This document shows positions 22,283 to 29,999 of a DNA stretch of 31,028 nt, piece after piece; positions within the stretch are counted from its first letter, which is position 1, and every line of letters starts with the position of its first letter. Location: the IMG/VR virus record IMGVR_UViG_3300034105_000298, positions 1-31,028 of that record; one strand, written 5' to 3'. A program made the translations under genes and the position numbers. This DNA is from a virus. Below the pieces are notes generated by a model. It did not search any database, was not told where the DNA came from, and worked only from the letters and a program-made list of their open reading frames with translations.

Positions 22283-22984
22283 TTAAAGATTTAATAGGTT
22301 TCTAAATTGTTTTATTTCTTGTATCTTATTGTCCTCTTTCGGCTCGGTTTCTTCAGGAGTAACCACAGTTGGCTCTTCAGATTTAACAAGTGAAATAAGT
22401 TTTAATAATTCAAATTCAATAAGACCGAATGTTTCATCTGTGTAAGTACCATTTTTAATAGCCTTAACTAAAGTCTTAATTCGGTCTTCTCTTTCTTCTG
22501 CTGATTTAAAGCCAGTAAAAGGTGTATTAGGGTTTGCTCCAAAAGTAACTGCTGAACCTTCCCAAAGTTTAACCTCGTAGATTGCATCAATTTCTTCTCC
22601 CATATCTGTGTTTTCTTGTGATTTAATTACTTGGTAACCAATAGAGTGTTGAGTTATTACACCATCTCTATAAAGTTTTAAAGCATCTTTACCGTAGCTT
22701 GTATCGCTCATTTTAGCTTCAAAATATAAACCAAAGCTATCTTCTCTTAACACCATTAATTTCCCGAGAGGACGGTATGTGTCGTGTTGCCATAAATACG
22801 CAATTTCAGGCTTTGATGAATCTGGTCCTCTTTCTGCAATAGTCTTTGTAAATGCACCAGGCATTATAACATCTCCATCTAAATCAATAGAATTAAATTG
22901 TGAGAAATAACCTGTAACTACTCCTGATTCTACATCCAAGTCCTTAATACTTGCATCGTAATTTTTGAAACTTATATTTTTCAT
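22283..22984 (-). CDS. HK97-family prohead protease
   Basis: 233 residues. SQFNSIDLDGDVIMPGAF is the family opening; His67 (YLWQHDTYRPLGK), Ser114 (VITQHSIGY) and Glu142 (KLWEGSAVTFGANP) match the catalytic His-Ser-acid arrangement of herpesvirus-like prohead proteases. The C-terminal 70 residues are charged (PEETEPKEDNKIQEIKQF). It would cut the capsid delta domain during maturation. An intrinsic terminator and a TATCTTTG box lie just upstream. Confidence 0.93.
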   Translation of the reverse strand: MKNISFKNYDASIKDLDVESGVVTGYFSQFNSIDLDGDVIMPGAFTKTIAERGPDSSKPEIAYLWQHDTYRPLGKLMVLREDSFGLYFEAKMSDTSYGKDALKLYRDGVITQHSIGYQVIKSQENTDMGEEIDAIYEVKLWEGSAVTFGANPNTPFTGFKSAEEREDRIKTLVKAIKNGTYTDETFGLIEFELLKLISLVKSEEPTVVTPEETEPKEDNKIQEIKQFRNLLNL

Positions 22985-23007
22985 AAGCGATTTATTAAGT
23001 AGTGTTT

Positions 23008-23033
23008 AAAAAAGGATGGATGTTTTACCATCC
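23008..23033 (-). terminator. Intrinsic terminator between MuF gene and protease gene
   Basis: On the minus strand GGATGG (23033-23028) and CCATCC (23019-23014) pair around an 8-base loop and are followed by TTTTTT (23013-23008). It lies 55 bases after the minor head protein stop and 24 bases before the protease ATG. With a promoter-like box just upstream it may also act as an attenuator. Confidence 0.75.
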
Positions 23034-23064
23034 ACCCTAAAACCAAAACACCAAACTATGTATA

Positions 23065-23072
23065 CAAAGATA
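23065..23072 (-). promoter_or_regulatory. TATCTTTG, candidate promoter for protease-capsid unit
   Basis: Minus-strand TATCTTTG matches the TAnnTTTG -7 consensus and lies in the 103-base gap upstream of the protease gene, 32 bases before the terminator stem. A promoter is needed here if the terminator works, because only 24 bases separate its T-run from the protease ATG. No TTTG -33 element is evident. Confidence 0.35.
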
Positions 23073-23087
23073 CACACTTTTTAGTAT

Positions 23088-23870
23088 TTATTTATATATG
23101 ATATTATTTTCTTCGTCTAATTTAGCCTTCGTAAGCATAGTACACTTACAATTCGCATTATTTTGTACTCCTCCTGCTGGATCACCAGGATGCTTCATCT
23201 TAATTCCGTTTATCATATTAAACTTTTTATCTAAGTCGATAGTCTTTCTATTCAAACTGACGTGCCAGCTTCTTGGATTTTTAGGATGATCGTGTAACCA
23301 AGTTTTTTCCATCAAGATAGGCAATAATTCTGACTGGGTGAACTTTGCAGCATTGGTAACCATTACTGATTCTGTTCTTGCTATAAGCCTTGCCCTTGTC
23401 TTGTTCATTCCAACTTCCTTGATTAATCTTTTTTCGGCACCTCTGAATCCTTCGTTGTTATCTAAAGCAGTTCTAAATGCTTCTTGTATCCTTTTAAGGC
23501 TTGTGTCGTTGATATCTTTGATGTGCTGACCACCTATGGTATTAAAATAATCTTTAAGCGCAGCGTCCATAACAGGGTTACTAAAGCCTACTCCTAAAGT
23601 TGCTTCTGGAGGTAAATTTGCTTTGAGCCATTTAATGTAGCCGTCAGATTGTTTTTTCCAAGCTGTATTATAAAAAGTTTGCATAGCCGCCGCTATAGGA
23701 ACACCAGTGTATAATAAAGTTGCAATAGAGTTTGTAAACGCAACCGATTCCGATTCGTTTAAAGCATCTATGATAGGCTGTATAGATTCTTTTATAGCCT
23801 TAGAGTACAAACGATATCCGTAGGTTTCTAAGTATTGTTGTAGCTTAGTGTCAAATTCTTCTTGTGTCAT
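23088..23870 (-). CDS. Minor head protein, MuF/SPP1 gp7-like
   Basis: 260 residues. The MuF signature runs from about 150 to 245: NKTRARLIARTESVMVTNAAK, WLHDHPKNPRSWHVSLNRKTIDL, KHPGDPAGGVQNNANCKCTM. The N-terminal 120 residues are helical. These proteins bind the portal and are packaged in the head. The start overlaps the portal stop by one base. No toxin or ADP-ribosyltransferase extension is fused at the C-terminus, unlike some MuF proteins. Confidence 0.9.
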   Translation of the reverse strand: MTQEEFDTKLQQYLETYGYRLYSKAIKESIQPIIDALNESESVAFTNSIATLLYTGVPIAAAMQTFYNTAWKKQSDGYIKWLKANLPPEATLGVGFSNPVMDAALKDYFNTIGGQHIKDINDTSLKRIQEAFRTALDNNEGFRGAEKRLIKEVGMNKTRARLIARTESVMVTNAAKFTQSELLPILMEKTWLHDHPKNPRSWHVSLNRKTIDLDKKFNMINGIKMKHPGDPAGGVQNNANCKCTMLTKAKLDEENNIIYK

Positions 23871-25201
23871 TATAACGCTTGGTCACTCATTCCTAATTCA
23901 TCAAGATAAGTTAAGTTAGCAGGAACTAAAATTCTGTCCATATCCGATTCTTCTATTCTATCGTAATTCATAGCATCCCTTTTCTCGTTTGGAGTAATCC
24001 ACCAGCTTTCTTTCATCTGTGTTACAATCTTCTCCATATCCTTCTGCATTTCAGGAAACGCTTGAACATCGTAGTCAATATAATACTCTACACCATCTCT
24101 CAAAGAGTAATATAAAGCAACCTCGTTAAACATTCCTCTAATCATATTTAAGATAGGAATAACCGTATTGGTTACTAACCCTTTGTAAGCCATCTCTTTA
24201 TTATTATACGAAGCGGAATCAGTTGCCATTAAGATAGGGTCTACACCAAATACTCTACAAAGGGTATCTCTATCCGCACCTATTGATTTAATAATCTCAA
24301 GGTCTGCTGGAGACATTCCGATTTGCTTATAATCTACGATACCATTGGTAGCTACAATTCTTTTATAATTATCAGCACCTGTTAGCTTTGTGTCAATTTG
24401 TTGGTTAATCTTACTAATCTGTTCTCCATCTAACATTGCATCTTTATCGCCACTAAATAAAAGACCTGCTGCACCACCGTTAATAAATGCTTTAGCCTTT
24501 GCCCTTGTACCTTCGTTTGAACTTGATACAGTTTCCCAAGCAGCCATTAAAGGACTCATTCCATAAAGTTGATTACCACTAACATTATAGTCAGGGTTAA
24601 AGAACTTAATATGGTTTACTTCGTTTACTTTAAATTCTATTTCTTGATTTCCTATTTGTAACTTATAAGCACTAATTGGCTCAAAAGTACCACTTCCTAT
24701 GATTTGTGTAAATTGAGATGGTAAAGGATATAATTTAGTAGGCACGCCTTTATTTCTTCCTACTTCAGGCATAAACTTATAAGAGTAAGCGTTACCAGTA
24801 ATCTCTAAGAAAGAAACCAAAGATTCAATATACTCTTGTTGAGATTGCATTTCGTTAGGTCTTGCTATAAGCCTGTTTAAGTCTGTTCCTTCAACTTCCG
24901 TTAATCCTTTTTTAAGTAAGTTAATTGGATTGTTCTTTGTTCTATTAAAACTCTTTTTGTTATCAATCTCGTAAACATAAAAAGGAACTGAAGCAGCCTT
25001 TTTAGCAATCATATTTATAATAGCAAATACATCAGGGTTGCCTTGATAACCACTACGAACATAAGCACGAGGGTTGTTAGGGATGTTAAAGAATATTCCG
25101 TTGAAATAAGAGAATAAAGATTGATTGTATTTGTTACCTGCATCACTACCTTGTGAAGGAATAAAAGCAGCTTTAATTCTTTGTATGAGATTCATAAGCA
25201 A
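23870..25201 (-). CDS. HK97-family portal protein
   Basis: 443 residues. NPDVFAIINMIAKKAASVPFYVYEID, RPNEMQSQQEYIESLVSFLEITGNAYSYKF, NHIKFFNPDYNVSGNQLYGMSPLMAA, GAAGLLFSG and ADRDTLCRVFGVDPILMATDSASYNNKE are all in the family order. It forms the dodecameric DNA gate at one head vertex. The second Met (25195, MNLIQRIKAAF) is an equally likely start. A TAAATTTG box (25211-25218) lies ten bases upstream of the first ATG. Confidence 0.94.
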   Translation of the reverse strand: MLMNLIQRIKAAFIPSQGSDAGNKYNQSLFSYFNGIFFNIPNNPRAYVRSGYQGNPDVFAIINMIAKKAASVPFYVYEIDNKKSFNRTKNNPINLLKKGLTEVEGTDLNRLIARPNEMQSQQEYIESLVSFLEITGNAYSYKFMPEVGRNKGVPTKLYPLPSQFTQIIGSGTFEPISAYKLQIGNQEIEFKVNEVNHIKFFNPDYNVSGNQLYGMSPLMAAWETVSSSNEGTRAKAKAFINGGAAGLLFSGDKDAMLDGEQISKINQQIDTKLTGADNYKRIVATNGIVDYKQIGMSPADLEIIKSIGADRDTLCRVFGVDPILMATDSASYNNKEMAYKGLVTNTVIPILNMIRGMFNEVALYYSLRDGVEYYIDYDVQAFPEMQKDMEKIVTQMKESWWITPNEKRDAMNYDRIEESDMDRILVPANLTYLDELGMSDQAL

Positions 25202-25237
25202 TTATTTTTACAAATTTACGATAATTTTAGATAACTT

Positions 25238-26542
25238 TTACATTACTACAAAGTCAAACTTCTTTAGTTCAAACCACATTCGCATCATTAAAGCATCACT
25301 TATATCAGGCGACCTTCCTAAATGTTCTTTAACTTTGTCTTTAGGTAGCACCGCAAGTTTACCATCTTTATCAGCGTTATGCCTTTGTACCCATTCAAGT
25401 TCTTCGGTTAATTCCTTTTTTATTGTTACATCTTCTGACATTACCCATACTCCAGCTTGATTAATTAGTTCAGCTAACTTGTAATAGCATTCCGACTTTA
25501 AGTTAATGTAATTACCTGTTAATGCCTTACTGTTGTTTACGAATCCTTTAAAACCATAGTCTACTACACCGCCACCTACACCATCTTCATCACAAATGAT
25601 TTGTGAATAAGGGATTGAATGCTTTTTAGCTAAATGTTTAATGAATGCTGCTACTTCACTTGTTGCCTTATTAGACAACTTATGTACTTCAGTAACCCTA
25701 AATCCACTCCATACCATTATTAAAGTCTTATCCTTACCAAACCTCGCTATATCGGCTGATATGTAACCTTTACCGCTTGGTATGTGTTCGTTAGTGAACA
25801 TATCAATTATCTTATCGTATTCGATTAAGGCATTGTCATTGTCATCATATTCCCAGTTACCAAATAATAAACGCTCCTTACTAAACTTGTCTAAAGATTG
25901 TAATGAATGAATATAATGTTCCGAGATATAAGGATTGTCCTGTATTAAAGATTGAATAAAGGCTTTGCTTTCGCTTATCGTACCATCTTTAGTAGGCTTA
26001 TAAAAATTGTTATAAACATATCCTTTTGCAGGATTGCAAGTGCCTAACATCTTTGGTATTATATTAAATTCCGTTAGCTTATACCTAATACGAGATTTAA
26101 CAATATTCCAAGCCTTCTCCGTTATTTGGTTGCACTCATCTATGAATGCAAAAGAAATTTCTAAGCTGCCCAATTCGTCAAAATTTGGGTCTGAAGGATA
26201 TTGAAACAAATCTTTTAGATAAATAGCCGAGCCATTTGAGAAAGTAATAATATTAGATTGAGCGTTATAAATATAGTGCTGACCTGCTTTAATACCTTGC
26301 AGTTTACATACATCGTAAAACGAATTTAAGGTAGTATCTTTTAAAGTCTTTAATACTGCTCTACCCATTAAACCTCTTGAGCCTGGATATTTTAAGCAGT
26401 TCTTGATTATCCAATAAACACCAAGTGCTGATTTGCCTCCTGCTACACCACCTCCAAATATAACCTCGCTTGTTATGTTATCTTCTAATCTATCAAGTGC
26501 TTTAGTCTGCTTCTTCGTTAGTATCATAGGTTTTAGTTTCAT
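25238..26542 (-). CDS. terL: Terminase large subunit
   Basis: 434 residues. ATPase: Walker A GGGVAGGKS at 30-38 and Walker B FAFIDECNQ with Asp135 and Glu136; the coupling motif region is LGTCNPAKGYVY at about 167-177. RNase-H-like nuclease: Asp264 (SADIARFGKD), Asp318/Asp320 (CDEDGVGGG) and Asp416 (SPDISDALMM). It pumps DNA into the prohead and cuts the concatemer. Its start overlaps the small subunit by 41 bases. Confidence 0.95.
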   Translation of the reverse strand: MKLKPMILTKKQTKALDRLEDNITSEVIFGGGVAGGKSALGVYWIIKNCLKYPGSRGLMGRAVLKTLKDTTLNSFYDVCKLQGIKAGQHYIYNAQSNIITFSNGSAIYLKDLFQYPSDPNFDELGSLEISFAFIDECNQITEKAWNIVKSRIRYKLTEFNIIPKMLGTCNPAKGYVYNNFYKPTKDGTISESKAFIQSLIQDNPYISEHYIHSLQSLDKFSKERLLFGNWEYDDNDNALIEYDKIIDMFTNEHIPSGKGYISADIARFGKDKTLIMVWSGFRVTEVHKLSNKATSEVAAFIKHLAKKHSIPYSQIICDEDGVGGGVVDYGFKGFVNNSKALTGNYINLKSECYYKLAELINQAGVWVMSEDVTIKKELTEELEWVQRHNADKDGKLAVLPKDKVKEHLGRSPDISDALMMRMWFELKKFDFVVM

Positions 26543-26870
26543 TGAAAGTAATACCCAAATCCATACCGCCTGTATGTTTTAAAGTAGTACCCAATCTTTC
26601 AGCTTCTTCTGGGGTGCCGATTAACTTGTATAATCCCATCTGTAAAGTAGGGTTTTCGCTCTTATACCATTTTGAACGCATTGAAGTTTTAATTTCAACT
26701 TTGTTTTTTTCGAGCAATTCTTTTATAGTGTGTAATTCGTGAAGTTTGTGGTCATAAAAAGTCTTTTTAGAACAGGGCAAAAAAGCCACCACATCCTCAA
26801 TAAAGAACAATTTATGTTTTTCGATAGCCTCTAAAGACTTCTTCTCCAATTCATCTGTTTTGTATGCCAT
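26502..26870 (-). CDS. Terminase small subunit
   Basis: 122 residues. An N-terminal HTH-like region (FIEDVVAFLPCSKKTFYDHKLHELHTIKELL, about 23-53) would recognise the packaging site, followed by an oligomerisation helix region (KWYKSENPTLQMGLYKLIGTPEEAERL). This matches the plan of Bacteroidota-phage small terminases. The gene lies one base after the dioxygenase stop and overlaps terL by 41 bases, so packaging and modification genes form one operon. Confidence 0.82.
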   Translation of the reverse strand: MAYKTDELEKKSLEAIEKHKLFFIEDVVAFLPCSKKTFYDHKLHELHTIKELLEKNKVEIKTSMRSKWYKSENPTLQMGLYKLIGTPEEAERLGTTLKHTGGMDLGITFNETKTYDTNEEAD

Positions 26871-26871
26871 A

Positions 26872-27639
26872 TTAAATACCTTTAAACGCTTTTAACGGAT
26901 AGAACACCAAACTGTTTCGGTATCCTCCTTCATGAGTTGGTAATATTGGTGTTACTCCATGCATATTCCTCCAAGCTGGGTAAACTAAGATAGAATTGTC
27001 TTGCTGACCGATTGTTGCTCCGTAATCAGGGATATGTAGGTCGCCTCCTTTAGAGTTTTGTTTCTTGCAAATAATAACATTTACTGCACCTACGATATTA
27101 CCTGCATCACGATGAAACGGTGCTGAAATATTGTAATTAGAAATAGAACTTGTAAAAAGGTCGCCGAACTTCCACTTATCACCAACCTCTTTAAATAATT
27201 GTAATTGCTGTTCGTATTGCTTTGGTAGTATTTCTTTAATTAGTTTTTCGCTTTCCTTAGCTAATAAGTACATCGCCTTAATAAATGTTTGAGCCGTCTT
27301 GATTGAATGTACACTTGAAATACTGGCATACGGTCTTCTCATCATTGGCTTTGGTGGAATAGAACCTATAATAGTTGAATATTGTAAAACTGCTTTTTCT
27401 GTATCGTGTAATCCGCTTGACCGCTTCATTTCTGTTTTAGGCACATTCTTGCTTCTTAATTCTATATTCGCCAAATCGGCAAGTTTACACATTTTTTCAG
27501 GCATCTTCTTCATATAGAATCCAATCGGTTCGCCTTCGTAATAAAAAATACTATCTTCAGTTACATTTGGTTCAATATAAGGGCAATTATCGCCTATCTT
27601 AATTGAATGGTCTACTTGTACTAGGTCTATTCGTTTCAT
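26872..27639 (-). CDS. 2OG-Fe(II) dioxygenase, TET/JBP-like, probable DNA base hydroxylase
   Basis: 255 residues. The C-terminal half carries the double-stranded beta-helix metal site: His176 and Asp178 in ISAPFHRDAGN, distal His227 in NMHGVTPI, and Arg241 in YRNSLVFYP as the 2-oxoglutarate ligand. GGDLHIPDYG between them is typical of the TET/JBP branch, which hydroxylates 5-methylcytosine or thymine in DNA. Its start overlaps the glycosyltransferase stop by four bases (27636-27639). Pairing with a TAGT-type glycosyltransferase strongly favours a DNA substrate over protein or small molecules. No DNA methyltransferase is in the window, so the target base is unknown. Assignment to the TET/JBP branch is from motif recognition. 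Confidence 0.7.
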   Translation of the reverse strand: MKRIDLVQVDHSIKIGDNCPYIEPNVTEDSIFYYEGEPIGFYMKKMPEKMCKLADLANIELRSKNVPKTEMKRSSGLHDTEKAVLQYSTIIGSIPPKPMMRRPYASISSVHSIKTAQTFIKAMYLLAKESEKLIKEILPKQYEQQLQLFKEVGDKWKFGDLFTSSISNYNISAPFHRDAGNIVGAVNVIICKKQNSKGGDLHIPDYGATIGQQDNSILVYPAWRNMHGVTPILPTHEGGYRNSLVFYPLKAFKGI

Positions 27640-28367
27640 TTTACTATTTTTTTATAGTGAATTGCTAATTGTTTTATGTCGGTTTTCATATCTACTCTTC
27701 CTCCTTTGTTTTGCAATGTAATAAAAGGATTCCATTCATAGCACATTCTTTCAGCCGATTCTTCATCTTTTTTAATTTTGTACTGATCCTGTAATCCGCC
27801 AGTGTTGCTTCCTAAATCTGGGCAATTAAAGAAGTATTTATCAAAAGTAAGGATTCCGTTACCGTATTTGATCGTTTGCAGTGCAAAGTCCCTGTCTTCT
27901 TTCAGGTTAAATTCACCCCTGTATTCCCAATTAATTTTACTGGCATTGATTAAAACACATACTTCAGCGAACTTTTTATTTATAGAATAATTACTTTTTG
28001 CCTGCCAAGCGTGCTGTCTGTAATTTATTCCAACCATTTCAAAAGGAGTCTTTTTTGCTTTTTCTAATAAGGTAAACCAAAATGATGCGTCTGCTTTTGT
28101 TGTCTTACCATCGTAATGACCAAAGTGCCTAACATCATCATCACAAAAAATAACCCACTCATGATTATTTAATTTAGCGTAATTAAGCATAAAATTGCGA
28201 ACATACGCTATACCTTTATTATTTTCTAGGATAGAAACTTTGTTCGGTACTTTATAACCGTCTATTTCCTGAGGCTCGACAAAATGTAGAACTTCTATAC
28301 CAACATCTTGGAATAATTTATAGGTTTTTGTGTTTGGTCTTCCTTTGCTTGGAATAAAACAAATCAT
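27636..28367 (-). CDS. GT-A glycosyltransferase, TET-associated (TAGT)-like
   Basis: 243 residues. FIPSKGRPNTKTYKLFQDVGIEVLHFVEP is the nucleotide-binding opening of GT-A enzymes; GIAYVRNFML and the metal-binding DDD at 76-78 (VIFCDDDVRHF) follow. KEDRDFALQTIKYGNG (about 165-180) is the acidic catalytic region, and CPDLGSNTGGLQ follows. This arrangement matches the TET-associated glycosyltransferases described in phages, which attach sugars to hydroxymethylated bases. It overlaps both neighbours by four bases. A glycosyltransferase acting on a virion protein is the main alternative. Confidence 0.75.
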   Translation of the reverse strand: MICFIPSKGRPNTKTYKLFQDVGIEVLHFVEPQEIDGYKVPNKVSILENNKGIAYVRNFMLNYAKLNNHEWVIFCDDDVRHFGHYDGKTTKADASFWFTLLEKAKKTPFEMVGINYRQHAWQAKSNYSINKKFAEVCVLINASKINWEYRGEFNLKEDRDFALQTIKYGNGILTFDKYFFNCPDLGSNTGGLQDQYKIKKDEESAERMCYEWNPFITLQNKGGRVDMKTDIKQLAIHYKKIVK

Positions 28368-28942
28368 ATTTTATCTTTTTCAGCTTTCAGGTATTCAATT
28401 ATCATACCACCTAAATAAGCGTTTCGCTCACGCCAGAATTTCACTAAAGCCGTTGCCTCTTCATAGTGTTCAGCATTAAACTCAATCTGTATAGCTTTTT
28501 TAACGCCATCGGTCATGTCTTCTAATTGTTCTGAAACATCATCATCATCCAAAATAGAATAATCAACATCGGCTGGCTTTTGCCATACATCTAAGCCCCA
28601 TGCGTCAAGTTCTTCAGCATCCCACTCATTAGCCAACATACTCCAATCCCATTCTCCACCGCTTACATTATCCTTGATAATAAACTGCTTTTGTTCTTGC
28701 TCTGTCAAATCACTTGCTTTTATGATAAAAACTTCTTTTAAGCCAGCAGCGATACAAGCCTTCAGTCTCATATTACCACCTAAAACAATCATATCGTCAT
28801 TTACTACGATAGGTCTTATTTCAAGCATCTTTGGAAACTCCTTAATTGATGCTACTAACTTTGCAAACTTATCATCCTTAATTATACGAGGATTGTTTGG
28901 GTTTGACTTTACTAATTTGATGCTGATTTTTTCTGTTTTCAT
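28364..28942 (-). CDS. ParB-like (ParB/Srx N-terminal domain) protein
   Basis: 192 residues. The ParB N-terminal fold is clear: VKSNPNNPRIIKDDKFAKLVASIKEF, RPIVVNDDMIVLGGNMRLKACIAAGLKEVFI (the GGNMR box), EQKQFIIKDNVSGGEWDW. The C-terminal 90 residues are acidic (SILDDDDVSEQLEDMTD). No HTH is present, so this is not a chromosome partition ParB. Stand-alone ParB-like proteins in phages accompany terminases and DNA modification enzymes and may act as DNA-binding NTPase partners. It is coupled to the glycosyltransferase by a four-base overlap. Confidence 0.85.
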   Translation of the reverse strand: MKTEKISIKLVKSNPNNPRIIKDDKFAKLVASIKEFPKMLEIRPIVVNDDMIVLGGNMRLKACIAAGLKEVFIIKASDLTEQEQKQFIIKDNVSGGEWDWSMLANEWDAEELDAWGLDVWQKPADVDYSILDDDDVSEQLEDMTDGVKKAIQIEFNAEHYEEATALVKFWRERNAYLGGMIIEYLKAEKDKI

Positions 28943-28962
28943 TTTACAAATGTACTATTTTT

Positions 28963-29343
28963 TTATAATTCGGAAACTTTTTGTGTATACAAGTCAATTA
29001 ACTCTTGATAATCTAATTTGCCCATCTTCTTTGTTTGATGCCTTTTATACTCAAGGTAATCCATTCCACCTTTGCCAATTTCTTTTTCCAGTCTTTTATA
29101 ATATTCAATATAATTACCTTTTTGAGCAATATTGCATCCGTAGCACTGGGGGCGACAATTTTGTTCGTCGTATCTTAAACTTAAAATACCCCTTGAATAA
29201 AAGTGTCCGTTTTGTATCTTTTTGTAAGGCATTACTTTGTCGCAAGTAAAGCACTTCACATCTAAATTCTCATCGGCGTACTTTAAACGGATATAAGTAG
29301 AAAATATAGCATCTGCTTTTTTCTTTAATATTGTTGTACTCAT
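28963..29343 (-). CDS. NinG/Rap-like HNH recombination protein
   Basis: 126 residues. A zinc-HNH core: CFTCDK (Cys31, Cys34), KIQNGHFYSRG (His47), LRYDEQNCRPQCYGCN (Cys63, Cys67, Cys70) and GNYIEYYKRLEKEIG. This is the NinG family of lambdoid phages; lambda Rap is a Holliday-junction endonuclease. Lying upstream of the terminase operon it could resolve recombination intermediates before packaging, or supply a packaging-associated nick. The four-base overlap with the membrane protein gene (29340-29343) shows coupling. Confidence 0.85.
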   Translation of the reverse strand: MSTTILKKKADAIFSTYIRLKYADENLDVKCFTCDKVMPYKKIQNGHFYSRGILSLRYDEQNCRPQCYGCNIAQKGNYIEYYKRLEKEIGKGGMDYLEYKRHQTKKMGKLDYQELIDLYTQKVSEL

Positions 29344-29540
29344 TTAGGTCTTTTAAATTTAATTGAATTAAATAAATAAATAGGCAAAGCAAATGGGGTA
29401 ATAAGCATAGAAGCTAATAAATAAGCTATTAAATCTAATAAAGTATAATACTCTTTATTTTCTAATTTTCCTAGCTTCTTACTAATCCAATATACTCCAT
29501 AAATTGTACTTGCAATCCAATAAATAATTAATAGTGTCAT
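29340..29540 (-). CDS. Small membrane protein, two helices
   Basis: 66 residues with hydrophobic helices at about 2-20 (TLLIIYWIASTIYGVYWIS) and about 34-57 (LLDLIAYLLASMLITPFALPIYLF), and a basic C-terminus (KFKRPK). It should be an inner-membrane protein. It is coupled to its neighbours by four-base overlaps on both sides. No family recognised. Confidence 0.7.
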   Translation of the reverse strand: MTLLIIYWIASTIYGVYWISKKLGKLENKEYYTLLDLIAYLLASMLITPFALPIYLFNSIKFKRPK

Positions 29541-29899
29541 TTTAAAAGTATTTTAGTGTAAAACAATTCAAACACTACCCCCCAAATAATAGAAAATAAG
29601 ATTATATCAAAATACCCAAAGATAGGTTTGTAAGTTACAATAGCTAAAGAAATAAAGAGTAGCATCAAGGCTTTAAATAAATGCCAACCATCCGTAAGGA
29701 ATGATAGAATAGTGCTTGAGAATAAAAACTTCTCGCCATTTTCTTTTTCGCCCCACTGCCATTTGTTTCGCCAGGACATATTCCAATCCCAAAATTGACG
29801 ATTCTTTAAGTTTCCAAATATAGAAACATAATACCTGGTAGATAGAACATCCATTACCGAGTTACAAATAGCTGCTAATATTATAAAGATTATTGTCAT
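29537..29899 (-). CDS. Membrane protein, 120 aa, three or four helices
   Basis: 120 residues. Hydrophobic helix at 1-17 (MTIIFIILAAICNSVMD), a Trp-rich polar loop (FWDWNMSWRNKWQWGEKENG), then helices at about 63-90 and 95-118 (YKPIFGYFDIILFSIIWGVVFEL). It is the first gene after a 309-base non-coding region and probably opens the operon leading to the terminase. TAACTTTA, one base off the -7 box, lies about 10 bases upstream. No family recognised. Confidence 0.7.
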   Translation of the reverse strand: MTIIFIILAAICNSVMDVLSTRYYVSIFGNLKNRQFWDWNMSWRNKWQWGEKENGEKFLFSSTILSFLTDGWHLFKALMLLFISLAIVTYKPIFGYFDIILFSIIWGVVFELFYTKILLK

Positions 29900-29999
29900 A
29901 AGTTGTCATTAAAGTTACAAAAGTTCCCATTTTGGGATTTTTAAAGCTCATTATTCGTATAAATGCGTATCATTACGGCTCACTTTTGAGCTCTATTTG

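Noticed and set aside
28364-28942. Partition (ParA/ParB) plasmid-prophage system
   Set aside because: The ParB-like protein lacks the HTH and C-terminal domains of partition ParB, and no ParA or parS-like repeats are nearby.
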